From Hepsetus odoe (taxonomy: Eukaryota; Chordata; Actinopteri; Characiformes; Hepsetidae), in NCBI GenBank assembly GCA_017165825.1, contig CM029367.1, forward strand, positions 18,418,759 through 18,482,758: DNA of 64,000 nucleotides. The letters run 5' to 3'. The notes under the pieces are model-generated. The model was not told where the DNA came from. It was given only the letters and a program-made list of their open reading frames with translations, and did not search any database. Of this stretch, positions 53,201 to 61,545 are shown piece after piece (within the stretch, counting starts at the first letter, position 1; each line of letters begins with the position of its first letter). The position numbers and the translations under genes were made by a program.

Positions 53201-56200
53201 ACCTCTTTTTTTAAATTATACTTTTGTGATGCTCTGGAACAGCATAATGGTTAAGTTAATTGCAATTAAAATTTTTCAACACAAAGAAAAGATCCTTCTG
53301 CATTTTTTGGACCAGTATCTGCATTTGTTTAAGTAGATTTGCATAGGAAAAATATTGAACATGGACAAAGGCCTAAAGATCACAATGCATCCTCAGATTC
53401 TATCCCTTGGAGCTGATGGTGGCATTAGTGGGACCTAAACAATATTTTGCAAGTTGTTTTAATGTTATGGCTGATGTAGATCCTTGAAACAATCAGTGTT
53501 TGTGAAAATGCCAGCAGTATTGTTCAGTGGGGAAAAGATTCTTTGGCATAAGATTTGGGCATAAAGTTTATATGGGGTTGGCCATGGAAAACATGCAATA
53601 AAAGCATTAAGTATGCAATAAAATCCAAGATTTAATTAATATTATTATACGTTTCTTTTGTGAATTCAAATATCCTGTGTGGGCAACGTAATGGAACCTC
53701 ATGACAACAAGAAAAACTGGATTGCATTTTTCAGAGAGAAAACTTATTAAAGTAATTATTTATTACTTTAGGTATAAAATTCACTTATAAACATTCTATT
53801 ACAATTTTTTCTGTACATAGACTACATAACAATTGACAGAGCTTATCTCTCCATTAAATAAATATAAAAATAAATGAATAAATAAGATGTATGATTGGAC
53901 TCCAAATTAGAGTCTGTTTGTCAAAGTGAAAGATTCCTCATAATGGAGAAACTGTGTACACGTTTATATCTTTCATGTATAAGTGCCTGATATTGCCTGC
54001 TTAGCCAAATCCCACAAGTGATTAGACAGTTCAAATGTTCAGCAATTTCCAGCATATGTCTCCCTCAGTGTTTCTGTCGATATATATGTATCTAACCCTT
54101 AGTAGTATAAACAGGACCAGAATGCTTTATATTTGTGTGGATGCAAGCTTAGGAGGAGTGTCTACAGGGAAGAATTGACCTGTTTCTAGTTTTATGTGCA
54201 TGTGTATTTTCAATGTATATGTTGCTGTAGAGAAGCCTTCATCTGCTTCATGTCTCAGAAATGGAAAAAAAGAAGTCATGTTTCCCTTCTCAGGCGGCAA
54301 CATCTGCTGGAGTCTCAGATCCATCACTAGCACACTAAGCTACATGCACTCACTGTGTTTGCATTGAGTGCACGCACGCATGCTCTCACCAGTGCAAGGA
54401 CTTGGGGGAAGGGAATCAAAACATGAAACTCTTTGAGTGATTTTACGCACAGCCTGATGTGCACAAAGAGGATATGACGACTGGAGAGAACATGAAGTCC
54501 AGAAAAATGAAATTCTGCCATGCAGTATTCAGCAAGAAAAGTCACCCCCCATCCTGCAGCAAACACTTTCCAACAGGAAAGATTTTTGGCCCCAACAGCT
54601 GAAAATAAATCCAAACAGCATCATCCTGACATTCTCAAAGAGCTTGTTTCTATCATATGTGACCTACGGATTGAAAAAGCTGACTGTGTGATGAAGAAAG
54701 AAAATTTCTCTCAGTTAACAGGGTTACAATGAAACAAATTCAGAATCATTTTATGCAGGACATTTAAAAGGGTGAACAACTCAACAATCCCAGCTCTGAA
54801 TAAACAACGGTGATTTTCTGCAGATCACTGTCAATGATATTTTCATAAGATCTTCCTTTAAAGAGCTTTTAATGAGATGAAAACTCAAGTAGTTACTGCT
54901 GTCAACGAAAATGAGGGGCTAAATGGGCACCTTTAGTTAAAGACCAAACTACACTCACTGGACAATTTCCTGTCATTTGTCTTCAGTTCGGAAGGGGGAA
55001 AAGGCAGGAAATAGCTTTGAATATTGCAAACATCTTAACAATACAAAGCAAACGTTCTGAATCATGGCACTGGGAGATTCCTGTTATATTTCTAAAATAT
55101 CTCATACAAAGAAAAATCTGTAGGTCGGGGGATGGTTACAGAGAAATAAGCAATAATGAGTGAAAAGGAAGGACAGCAGAGAAAATAAAATCTGTGTGAG
55201 AGAACAGGTTAGCAAAAGAGATGTGCGATGTCATGAGATTATGATGAATGCTGATCTCTCGAGAGTCTGGAGAATGAACTCCATGATTCCAGGCAGACTG
55301 GAGGATTCCACTGTGACTTTGAGCAGGCAAGGAAACGGGTGATGACAACCATGACCGTCATTTCGCCAGGACTTTTAATGCGTAAAAAATCTACCTTTTG
55401 CTACATTTAGCTGCATTTCACTTGCCTGAATTTATGCAGCAGAGTGAAATTCCTCATAACAAAAAAAGCACTGTGGACATTTGTCATACTCAGTTCATCA
55501 GAATATGTGATTTATAGATGCATAAGTCTGTTTTGTCTATGCAAAATGACAGTAATTTTCTGCTAAATGACTAGGAACAGATGCTGTGATGAATCTTTGG
55601 CTTATTAACTGCAGAACATTCTTAACTAATGATAGGTATGCACACCGCGTATGCTGCAACACACTTTGTCCAGCAAATGTTACTGTCGTAAACGTGACAT
55701 GGGGAGCAATATAGAAATGCACAACAAAAAGCAAAAGGCAGTGGCTGAAATAAAATGAAAAGACAGACAGCAAGGCAGAGACCGGTAGTGTTAAATAAGA
55801 ATAGCCTTGTGAAATAGTGAAAGTGTGGGCAGCAACTCTTAAATCTGGGCAAAACTTAGGCAACTGAGGACCATCAACTGAACCTGACCTTGCCTTGTTT
55901 CAGATGGTTTGCTTTAACTAACCTGGACTAAACTATGACAAAAAGTGAGCTGAGAGTTTGACCTCGGCATGTCTCACCACGGTTTGTTTTAACTGGCAGG
56001 GGTGCTTTCTCGCCTAGTACAATTCTCGCCGTAATGAGAGAGGGTCAGAAAAGGTCACCTGCAGAGAGTGGAAAAGGATGGAAAGGAGCTGTTTTACCAC
56101 TTCTCCCACCTGCCAGTTACTGCACAGGGGGTATTCTGATTGCTAACAGGCTCAGCCTTCTTGCTGACCTGCTCACACTGCTGCCTTAATTTTTAAAACT

Positions 56201-59200
56201 GTGAACCCCTCTCACAAGTTACATATTGTACAGGCTCCCTGCTACGTTACACATATGCTGTAGGCCATGAGAAAAAAATCTGCCACTCTGCCTTGTGGAA
56301 CGGTGTCCCAAAGTATGTCTCATCATGAACACACTTCACAACAACAACGTAAAAGTTAGAATGCAGCTGATGCAGTCTCTCACAAATATTCCATAAATAC
56401 TCTGTAAATATTCCAAACTAAATAAATATCAGATTCCTTTGGAAAATACATGAGAGGAAGTATAACTGACAGAAAAATGAGCACGGTGTAAGAACTCAGC
56501 AGGCTCTAAAATAAAATTTTGTAAAATCTTTCCATAGTAAATCATTTTAAAGCAAATATACCCCAACTGTTTGGCTGCAGTGGATCATCTGTTTTCAGTG
56601 ATGTGTTACATTACTGTTTAGACTGTATATAATAAGACAAGGGCACCTGTTCAAAAATAGCATACTTGTCAAGGGCAACCCAAATCTTTCCCAAATTCTC
56701 TCATTTGGGTTCTCTGCAATGCATGCGTACTTAGTTTTAAAGAGCTCTGTTTAGAGTGGAAATTCAGACAGCTCATGCCCTGTTTCAATAACAGAACTAC
56801 CAGCCAGAACCAAATGTGATCTTTCAGCTTGTATTTTTTTCTATTGGTGTCTTTCTATTAGCTTACATCTCACAAATGGTGGGGAAAAAACTCAAATAAA
56901 TACACAATTAACTCACTCAATACACCCTGACGCTTTTAAAGGTCTATTAAAAGCAAGAGGCACTGCTCAGTTTTTTTCCTCATTATTTGATCAGACCACA
57001 GCACAATAATGCAGGAATGCCTTTATCAGGCAGCACAGCTGCGGAATCAATTAACCACCTTCTCGATGTCATTTCCTTAGTCTGCTCTATGCTCAATCCT
57101 TATGCCACACTTTACAGAGCTTTCATAATTTTACAAATAATCATGGGAATATTGTACATTTAAATGTACTGGACAGGCAATACTGGACACACAAATACTA
57201 AAAGCCATAATGAAGCACAAAAAAACGCTTGCATCTATTACAGATTTCTACATATGAACACATTTTTATCGATTTATTTATTCATTTATAGCCATAACAA
57301 TACCAAGGAATCTTTCACCGACTGTGACCCAAAGCCAGTCTCATTATCAGTCTCGTTAAAGGAGTCTTGAGTTTTGTATGGCTTCTAAAACCTCTAACAC
57401 ATGATTTACTCAAACAGACACAGCTGTATAACTAAACATGTACAACACTGCAGCCTTTGCATGACAGTCACACCAGGGCAAAAACACAGGTCTTTTACAG
57501 GAACAAATGTGAAAAAAGGCTCCTAAAATGTTTTGCTCCTAATTCATGTGGTTAGCTTGTTATTATCCTCTACCATAACATGCAGGTATGTTCAAAGAGT
57601 TCTTTTGATCTCCTACCTGTTATCGTGACATCGCTGTAGAGGTTGGACAGTTGCTCCTTCAGCAGAACTTGCTGCATTTGAGCTGCTTTCTCCCGTTGTA
57701 GCTCCAGCATCATGTCTGGGTGGTTGGCCAGCTTACAGCCCTTTTGCTTGTCCAGTGCAATGTCACTGCGCACAATGTCTAAGGAGATACTGGGAACCAT
57801 TAGAAAATTACCTACAGTAAACTATTTTTCAGTGACTCAGTCATGTCACAAAAGCAGATTTCTAATGCCTTGCTGTACTAAATATTGATACACATTTAAA
57901 ATGAATAATAGAACTTTAAGTTATAACAAATTACAAACAGCAAGTAAAGGGAAAAAATATCTCACCATCCTCATAGTTTTTGAGGTAATAATCTGGTCCT
58001 GGTCCTCTAAACTTGGCCAGATTCTTCAGGTTGTTGAACTGAAGGAAGTCTGTTCTCTTGCCTCCAAACTTCAGATAAGCTGGAGCAAGCCCTCGAGCCA
58101 GAGTGACTAATCGCTTGGAGCTGAGGACACATAGACAATGATTGTTTAAAGGTAGACATGAAGGTAATTCTATGGATTAGAGTAAAAAGAATTTTCTAAT
58201 TTTTTAAAGACTGAATTACAGTATACAGGTTCTTTCACTGGTGAATTAAAAGTATTATACATTTTCAGTGTCCGAGGTCTCTGAATCTGAAGCCTTTTAA
58301 CATGTTTTGTGGTTACAATTTGCAGCACAGTAAGGCAGATTCTCTAAAAAATCAAAAACAGAGAGAAAGAAAAAAGAAAATAAAATAAAAGGCTAGAAAA
58401 TTAATCCCTGGTATAACTTTTCAATACTTTAACAATAAACGACATGTTGTATCTGTAAAAAAAGATATTTAAAAAAGTATCCCTGTTAAGCTCGTGTTTT
58501 TCTTTAAAATTGACTTCATCTTTCTAAATGTCCTCAAGTTTCCAATGCCTCCAGAATCTTTTAATAGCAGCCTAAGCCCCATAAATAAATAAATATCCAT
58601 AAACAAAAATCCAGCGCAGTGTGAGAGAAGGTCTAAGCCACAGACCACGGCCCGAAAAAAGTGGAGTGATGCTGTTGGCATGTGACAGTTTAAATCTCAG
58701 TCAAGCCCTAAACGAATTTTGTTACGAACTAAAATGATGACTATAATTTAACAATAATTATTAGCTTTATTTTAGTGTAAGATGGGGAGAGGCGCCTTTG
58801 CTAGATTTACAGATATATATATATATAATTCTAATTCAAGTGATTTTCAGTGCTCGTTTACAAAGTATCAAATATATACATTATGTTATACGTTATTTTG
58901 CTGTACTGTATGTACAATGATTCGCCAACACATAAATACTTGAGTGTTCACGGCAAACCTCGTAAAAGGCTGGGGTGCCTCGAGCCTTTCTATTCATATA
59001 TTTGTATGAGCTAATAATCAAGACAACATGACATCTGAAGTTTCTGTCTCCTTGTAAACTGGCAGCAGTTGATTAACAAACAAGTGGCTATTTTATACAA
59101 AAGAACAAAAGAACAAAAGAAGTGCGGGTCCATCTCCTCCAGCTTTGCCCCATCCCTTATGCTCAGGACCACCATCATCGGCCTGGTGCTCTTAATTGGG

Positions 59201-59826
59201 CTCTGATGATCTGTCATACCCCACTACAAGTGACTTTTTTGTTATGTCTTGGTGGCCTTTTTTAGGACACTTTTCTGGCCTCCCTTCTGTTTCCTGAATA
59301 TGAGAGAATCTGTCATATTCGATATCACTCATGAATTTCAGTTCTTTTATTTTCCCCAGTCATTTGTAAGGTAATGCCACCACTGCGTTAATGGAAGTGT
59401 GTTGAGAAGGAATAAAGTATGTTGCGTTGTAAACTAAGGCAGTCCTATCAGCGCCCGAGAAGATCTGAATAAGCAGTCGTCGATAAGAGAAAGAGCGGCA
59501 ATTTTATTTTTTTCAAAGCCTTAATTTATTCACCAGTGTCCGCAGGCCCTGCTTGACCAGTTGACCCGAGCGCTTTGACGTGTAGCCTACTAGTCTTAAG
59601 CTTAAATTTAAACGCACATAGACTGTTAAGATATAGAAAGCATAACCCATAAATACATGAACAAAAAGATGATGTTAAGATAAAATGAATGAACATCGCC
59701 AAATCTCAAACTGAACTACATGGCAATATATAGAAGAAACGTCACATGTCAAAAATACAGATAATATAATCAGTATAATTATTACTTCAGCTGCATACGA
59801 AAGTATATAACAACAACAACAACGAC

Positions 59827-59917
<91 letters not shown>

Positions 59918-61274
59918 CTTACATACGGCATTTTTTGGCCATGCGATATTATTCATTTATTTCTTACAGAACGTAAATTGCTACTAAATGGGAAGCTTTC
60001 TTTGCAGTCCTGTGAGCTAAAAGCGCACAAAGCGGATTCCTGGAAATTCAAAAGTAAACGCGACAGGCCGAAAGGATAATCCATACCCAGTCTATAAACC
60101 CAATCTCTCCACCAGTATAAGTGCATTTGCGACTTTTTCGTTGTTTTTTTCCCACGTCTGATTAGAAGAACGTGTAGGAATAAGAGTTTTGGGAACTTCC
60201 TTTGCGGGTTTCGGTTCTACTCTTCCTGCACTGGCTTTGAACCCCGCTTCTGACGGCTGGGGCGAGTTTAAAAAACTCAAATTCACTTCCAGGTCAAGCC
60301 CTGGCCTAAAACGTAGGCTGCACAGCATCAGAGCAATTAAAGACTGGCGTGCTGACAACAGCGACTACAGTCCGATCCGTCACCCCCACCCCCCCATCAT
60401 CCCCCCCAAACACATTCACACACACATATATATCCCCAAACCGGCGGCCTGTTGTGTCTTCTGTGGAAGATCGGGGCCGAGTCCCATCCCACAAGTCTTC
60501 CAGAGGGTCTCATTGGAATAAAAGAGCCGTCGGTCAGCTGGAAGCGAGGGGTTTGGGGGGCAATCCGCGTCAGCATGGTGTAGCCTAGCCGACTTGACCA
60601 AAAGAGATGGAGGAAAGGAGATGGGACGAGCTGTTTGCGTCCAACTGTCTTTAGACGTGCGACGATTCCAGTTTCAACCAAATAACGTGACGAGACACAC
60701 ATTTTTCAGGGGGAAAAAAACATCACATTAAAAGCAGACGCGCTCGAGAGAAGCCATGAAGGGGCTTGTCCGCTGTCTAATGCACTGAGCATGAAACAAC
60801 CCACCCTGTAGTCCAACCAAGCCAGCACACTGCCCTGGAGGTCTTGCTTTTGGGGGGCTTTTGGTGTTTCCTAGCTATGAGGACGGGTGGGACAAAAGAA
60901 CCGACCTGCTGATCTCCTTTCTTTGGGGGTGAAAAAGAATAGAAAACGATCGACATGCATGAGGACTAATCTCCAAGAACATGAGAGGTGGGTGCAGGGG
61001 AGACGTCAAAAGTGGGATACCTTAAGAAGTCCAGCCACCCATTCTTCAGGATAGACGGGTCCACTTGCAGTGATAGGAAGTTGTCATTCAAAACCTTCAC
61101 CGGGCTTCGAGTGCTGACATCCAGCAAAATCAGCGTTCTCTCCAAAAAGCTTTGCCTCTTCCCTCCGGACACGTGTCTCCTGTGGTTCGCGGCGGATGAG
61201 ACCCGAGTCCCTACCGTTAAAGCCCACCACAAAGATAAGCCTAGGAGAATCTGAGGGAGGGAGCGCTGGGGCAT
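12241..61274 (-). CDS. hpse2: Heparanase-2 (HPSE2), complete coding sequence in 12 exons
   Basis: Heparanase-2 is a secreted member of the GH79 family that binds heparan sulfate but lacks heparanase activity. Human mutations cause urofacial syndrome. Both points are family knowledge. The join is 61021-61274, 57966-58120, 57617-57778, 38928-39101, 37388-37559, 32422-32469, 29146-29239, 27313-27419, 27077-27191, 21287-21432, 17855-18001 and 12241-12403, read right to left: 578 residues against 592 in human. A signal peptide (about 1-27) is followed by RTLILLDVSTRSP, LKFGGKRTDFLQF, GPGPDYYLKNYED, RSLDKLYNFADC, NISWELGNEPNSYRTM, GRPRKN, DAVTWQHYYID, LRHSFFDYGYSHLVDQ, DYWLSLLFKRLVGP, KPRPGKVIRDKLRIYAHC and a C terminus YVIKNINAYACRR. 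The proton-donor Glu in NEP (residue 249) is kept. The nucleophile position of heparanase (WLGE) reads WLGG (Gly368). The gene is about 49 kb, far shorter than in human. hps1 follows downstream. Confidence 0.96.
12756..12769 (+). promoter_or_regulatory. CTCF-like motif
   Basis: The sequence CCACTGGGTGGCGC fits the vertebrate CTCF core CCASYAGRKGGCRS at 13 of 14 positions, with G for A at position 6. It lies 350 bases inside hpse2 intron 11 next to the last exon. Binding is not shown. Confidence 0.4.
13761..13794. repeat. (CA)n microsatellite
   Basis: Seventeen CA units without interruption, in hpse2 intron 11. Confidence 0.95.
14932..15032. repeat. (TC)n then (ATCT)n microsatellite
   Basis: A 22-base TC run, a 20-base AT-rich gap, then about 58 bases of ATCT tetranucleotides. 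Confidence 0.93.
17855..18001 (-). CDS. hpse2: HPSE2 exon 11
   Basis: Residues 476-525. NHNYVRGSITVYIINLHRSR then KKIKLVGTLRNKTVHQYLLQ and PFGADGLHS, a beta-rich C-terminal segment. Acceptor CTCCTACAG, donor GTAAGT. Confidence 0.94.
18225..19155 (+). mobile_element. Decayed Tc1-like transposon, family A copy 1
   Basis: Many blocks along the segment fit a fish Tc1-like element remembered from other genomes: 'cagtatgtggttag' (18451 on), 'acagaagagctactgt', 'gtgtatggggctgc' (18601), 'tgtgggatgtgctgga' (18957) and 'tttaatgatctggcca' near the right end. The reading frame is broken many times, so there is no functional transposase. Edges are approximate. A second copy lies at about 52600-53487. 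Confidence 0.7.
21148..21195 (+). mobile_element. Fragment of a Tc1-like terminal repeat
   Basis: 'gcatagcaaaaacaaa' followed by 'ttggccctgctgttcca' resembles the inner and outer right terminal repeat of the element at 24865-25943. No matching body was found to its left, so this is only a remnant. Confidence 0.45.
21287..21432 (-). CDS. hpse2: HPSE2 exon 10
   Basis: Residues 428-476. DYWLSLLFKRLVGPRVLAVH, then ALQRKPRPGKVIRDKLRIYA and HCTSFH. Acceptor ATGTTGCAG, donor GTAGGT. Almost identical to human over its whole length. Confidence 0.95.
21433..27076. other. HPSE2 intron 9
   Basis: About 5.6 kb. Its main content is the Tc1-like element at 24865-25943. A possible hAT-type end lies near 24101. 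The remainder has no exon-like or repeat features I could name. Confidence 0.7.
24865..25943 (+). mobile_element. Internally deleted Tc1-like transposon, family B
   Basis: The left end 'tacagttccctccaaaag' (24865 on) and the right end '...ttttggagaggactgta' (to 25943) are imperfect inverted repeats flanked by TA. Inner repeat parts match too: 'gctatgcactgaagacattt' against the reverse of 'gtcttcagtggatagcaaag'. Transposase remnants on the plus strand include DETKINLYQS (about 25478) and QQD.NPK (about 25720), around the first two catalytic Asp residues. Stops and frameshifts break the frame, and the part carrying the catalytic Glu is missing. It cannot encode an active enzyme. Confidence 0.8.
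27077..27191 (-). CDS. hpse2: HPSE2 exon 9
   Basis: Residues 389-427. LWLNTLGISAVQGIDVVLRH then SFFDYGYSHLVDQHFNPLP. Acceptor TGGGTTAG, donor GTAAGT. The intron between exons 8 and 9 is only 121 bases. Confidence 0.94.
27313..27419 (-). CDS. hpse2: HPSE2 exon 8 (former nucleophile site)
   Basis: Residues 354-389. IVKIHAPEKKVWLGGVG then PAWAGGINNLSDTFAAGF. In active heparanase this segment carries the nucleophile as WLGE. Here the fourth position is Gly368, consistent with a non-catalytic protein. NLS is a possible glycosylation site. Acceptor TTCTGCAG, donor GTAAGT. Confidence 0.94.
27420..29145. other. HPSE2 intron 7
   Basis: About 1.7 kb of AT-rich sequence. No repeat, exon or regulatory motif stood out. 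Confidence 0.6.
29146..29239 (-). CDS. hpse2: HPSE2 exon 7
   Basis: Residues 322-353. HYYIDRRVTKVEDFMKTRLL then DTLTDQINKVLK. Acceptor TTTGAACAG, donor GTGAGA. Closely follows human HCYIDGRVVKVMDFLKTRLL. Confidence 0.93.
29240..32421. other. HPSE2 intron 6
   Basis: About 3.2 kb without recognised mobile elements or long microsatellites, which is unusual in this window. Contains a motif cluster at 30690-30735. Confidence 0.6.
32422..32469 (-). CDS. hpse2: HPSE2 exon 6 (48 bases)
   Basis: Residues 306-322. GFMKNGGSVVDAVTWQ. Matches human FMKVAGSTVDAVTWQH. Acceptor CTCTTGCAG, donor GTAGGT. The exon is very short and easily missed by gene finders, but phase 2 on both sides fits its neighbours exactly. 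Confidence 0.93.
32470..37387. other. HPSE2 intron 5
   Basis: About 4.9 kb. A segment at 36760-37190 looks like a dispersed repeat with a TATA-like box. A short AT run lies near 33815. Otherwise nothing nameable. Confidence 0.6.
36760..37190 (+). mobile_element. Possible dispersed repeat with promoter-like head
   Basis: 'aaactacatttcccacag' is followed by a TATA-like 'cagtatataaaaccctgg' near 36893 and a long T/CT-rich stretch. The order resembles a promoter-bearing repeat that I recall from other fish, possibly an LTR fragment. I could not find its ends or a target duplication. Confidence 0.3.
37388..37559 (-). CDS. hpse2: HPSE2 exon 5
   Basis: Residues 249-306. Completes the Glu codon: EPNSYRTMVARSVNST, then QDYIQLKALLQSVRYYSRAS and LYGPNVGRPRKN. 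NST is a possible glycosylation site. Acceptor TTCTCATAG, donor GTGAGT. A large (AT)n block begins about 40 bases upstream of the acceptor. Confidence 0.94.
37560..38927. other. HPSE2 intron 4
   Basis: About 1.4 kb. The right-to-left end next to exon 5 is dominated by the (AT)n block at 37601-37817. The rest is AT-rich and featureless. Confidence 0.7.
37601..37817. repeat. Compound (AT)n block
   Basis: Three AT runs separated by related short units containing 'actttaaac' or its near-inverse 'ctttaaagtg', which suggests duplication and inversion inside the block. It sits just upstream of the polypyrimidine tract of hpse2 exon 5. Confidence 0.93.
38928..39101 (-). CDS. hpse2: HPSE2 exon 4
   Basis: Residues 191-249. 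RSLDKLYNFADCAGLHLIFG, LHRNPDNSWNASSALSLLK and KKYNISWELGN, with NAS and NIS as possible N-glycosylation sites. It ends one base into the codon for the conserved Glu of the NEP motif. Acceptor TTTCCCAG, donor GTAAGA. Confidence 0.94.
40216..40242. repeat. (GT)n microsatellite
   Basis: About 13 GT units, uninterrupted. Confidence 0.9.
41274..41362. repeat. (CT)n microsatellite
   Basis: About 60 bases of pure CT flanked by interrupted CT. Opposite-strand Glu/Arg frames through it are not genes. Confidence 0.93.
42623..42651. repeat. (AT)n microsatellite
   Basis: Short AT run with one G, in hpse2 intron 3. Confidence 0.85.
43229..43269. repeat. (GAAA)n microsatellite
   Basis: Ten GAAA units, uninterrupted. 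Confidence 0.93.
44067..44172 (+). repeat. Dispersed fish repeat fragment, copy 1
   Basis: GC-rich unit running from 'ggacctgtccagggtgcgtc' through 'ctccagcactcccccgcgac' to 'gacaagcagcagaaaatgga'. A second copy at 50814-50930 is in inverse orientation. I recall this sequence as very widespread in fish genomes, but I cannot assign it to a class. Confidence 0.7.
44173..44243. repeat. (TA)n-(TG)n compound microsatellite
   Basis: A TA run leads directly into about 27 TG units, abutting the right end of the dispersed repeat. Confidence 0.93.
45097..45343 (+). mobile_element. tRNA-derived SINE, second family
   Basis: Head 'ggggcagcggtggcctgggg', B-box-like 'gggttcgattc' (45147-45157), then a body with 'ggtacccttcagcaaggtac' and 'cccccctgctgc'-type text, ending in 'ttactttcacttttatt'. 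The family differs from the elements at 1151 and 46375. A broken inverse copy lies at 51670-51858. Confidence 0.75.
45740..46005 (+). mobile_element. Remnant of a Tc1/mariner transposase 3' part
   Basis: Blocks 'cttttggaagagtcat', 'gtatggagaatctatt' and 'catttaagttgttcttgtg', then 'ggtgggacaaaatctt', follow the order of a remembered fish mariner 3' end (catalytic-domain tail then C terminus). It is heavily mutated and the ends are not visible. Confidence 0.5.
46375..46575 (-). mobile_element. tRNA-derived SINE, same family as 1151-1364
   Basis: Minus-strand copy. The tail 'acatttacatttacggcat' and 'gacgctcttatccagagcg' lies at its left. A B box (plus 'ggattcgaacc' at 46512-46522) lies near its right. 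The tRNA head beyond the B box is diverged, so it is older or damaged at the 5' end. Confidence 0.8.
50766..50792. repeat. (AT)n microsatellite
   Basis: Short AT run just left of the dispersed repeat copy 2. Confidence 0.9.
50814..50930 (-). repeat. Dispersed fish repeat fragment, copy 2
   Basis: Inverse copy of 44067-44172, slightly longer: 'cattttctgccgcttgtccc', 'gggagtgctggagtcc', '...ctggacaggtcgccagccc'. It lies 8 bases from the left end of the mariner element at 50939. Confidence 0.75.
50939..51492 (+). mobile_element. Internally deleted mariner/Tc1-like element with intact inverted repeats
   Basis: The ends are about 60-base terminal inverted repeats with one clear mismatch ('agtactgtgcaaacgtttta' left; reverse of right 'agtactgtgcaaaagtttta'), bordered by TA. 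The body (51120-51360) keeps only the last part of a transposase: PEPSDLSI-type text, then KRQKDVRKPTSTEDL, DVWNNLPAEFLQKL and AKGGHTKY on the plus strand. The N terminus and first catalytic residues are deleted, so it can only be non-autonomous. The good match of the repeats implies recent origin. Confidence 0.85.
51670..51858 (-). mobile_element. Degenerate SINE, same family as 45097-45343
   Basis: Minus strand: head 'ttggggcagcagtagcttcg' (right end), middle 'gttccccgggtgcc', tail 'atcactttcacttcatttca' (left end). The middle is shortened, including the B-box region. Confidence 0.6.
52600..53487 (+). mobile_element. Decayed Tc1-like transposon, family A copy 2
   Basis: Same family as 18225-19155. 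Recognisable blocks: 'ggtaaacgtaaggatctgaa' (52730), 'cagggccaaactatgatgg', 'catcagagctggaccatgga' (52903), 'gatcaagcatctgtggga' and 'ttaatgttatggctgatgta' (right end near 53460). It has large internal losses and inserted sequence, with no usable reading frame. Confidence 0.7.
57617..57778 (-). CDS. hpse2: HPSE2 exon 3
   Basis: Residues 137-191. DIVRSDIALDKQKGCKLAN, HPDMMLELQREKAAQ and QVLLKEQLSNLYSDVTIT. Acceptor CTCCTTAG, donor GTAGGA. It is separated from exon 2 by an intron of only 187 bases. The next intron is 18.5 kb. Confidence 0.94.
57779..57965. other. HPSE2 intron 2
   Basis: 187 bases, AT-rich, nothing else seen. Confidence 0.8.
57966..58120 (-). CDS. hpse2: HPSE2 exon 2
   Basis: Residues 85-137. 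SSKRLVTLARGLAPAYLKFGG then KRTDFLQFNNLKNL and RGPGPDYYLKNYED. Acceptor TGTCCTCAG, donor GTGAGA. The sequence is nearly colinear with human HPSE2. Confidence 0.94.
58121..61020. other. HPSE2 intron 1
   Basis: 2.9 kb. The part next to exon 1 is CpG-rich. The middle has the (ATA)n array. The remainder, next to exon 2, is AT-rich with no recognised element. Confidence 0.7.
59827..59916. repeat. (ATA)n trinucleotide microsatellite
   Basis: About 30 uninterrupted AAT/ATA units in hpse2 intron 1. The Tyr-rich frame on the minus strand is an artefact of it. Confidence 0.95.
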
Positions 61275-61545
61275 CTTTCTTTCTGGGCAAAGCGAGGTGG
61301 AGCAAGAACCCGCTGGGCTGAGCAGCCGTCTCAACAAGTGGTTGTTAAAGTCACCTGAGGTCCTGCTGTCGCTCTGCTTGGAGAATAAGGATATATGGTC
61401 CTGTGAGTCTGGGTCCCCTCCATCTCCTCCCCCCCACCCCCCTCGTCTAGCGCTGTTTTGGAGCTCGCTGAAGAAACTCACGCCCCGGGACCAGCCTCTT
61501 CACTAAGTGCTGCCAGAAGCTGTGGCAGCACCGCCCCTCCAGGAG
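59995..61545. promoter_or_regulatory. CpG-rich region around HPSE2 exon 1
   Basis: CG dinucleotides and GC content rise sharply compared with the rest of the window, over exon 1, the start of intron 1 and the stretch just upstream. The right part carries 'ccgcccctcc' (GC box, 61531 on) and a perfect palindrome (61507-61531). This is the likely hpse2 promoter and first exon. Limits are judged by eye. Confidence 0.6.
61021..61274 (-). CDS. hpse2: HPSE2 exon 1 (start codon, signal peptide)
   Basis: Residues 1-84. MPQRSLPQ leads into a hydrophobic stretch ILLGLSLWWALTV, a typical signal peptide with probable cleavage near residues 23-28. Then RTLILLDVSTRSPVKVLND and FLSLQVDPSILKNGWLDFL. The ATG has A at -3 and is the first in-frame ATG: the frame stays open upstream to 61481 but without another ATG. 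Donor GTATCC. Confidence 0.93.

Larger units (their letters stand above)
39102..57616. other. HPSE2 intron 3 (18.5 kb)
   Basis: The largest intron. It collects SINEs (45097, 46375, 51670), Tc1/mariner elements (45740, 50939, 52600), a shared fish repeat in two inverted copies (44067, 50814) and many microsatellites. Stretches 39110-40200, 46600-50000 and 53500-56900 show no recognised repeat or exon. A motif-rich segment lies at 57020-57060. Confidence 0.7.

Noticed and set aside
59675..59956. Tyr-rich 93-codon frame
   Set aside because: It comes from the (ATA)n trinucleotide array.
61275..61481. In-frame extension of HPSE2 exon 1 by 69 codons
   Set aside because: The frame is open but its first codon is GTG (plus 'cac' at 61479-61481) and it contains no ATG before 61274. 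The signal peptide begins at the 61274 ATG, as in the family.
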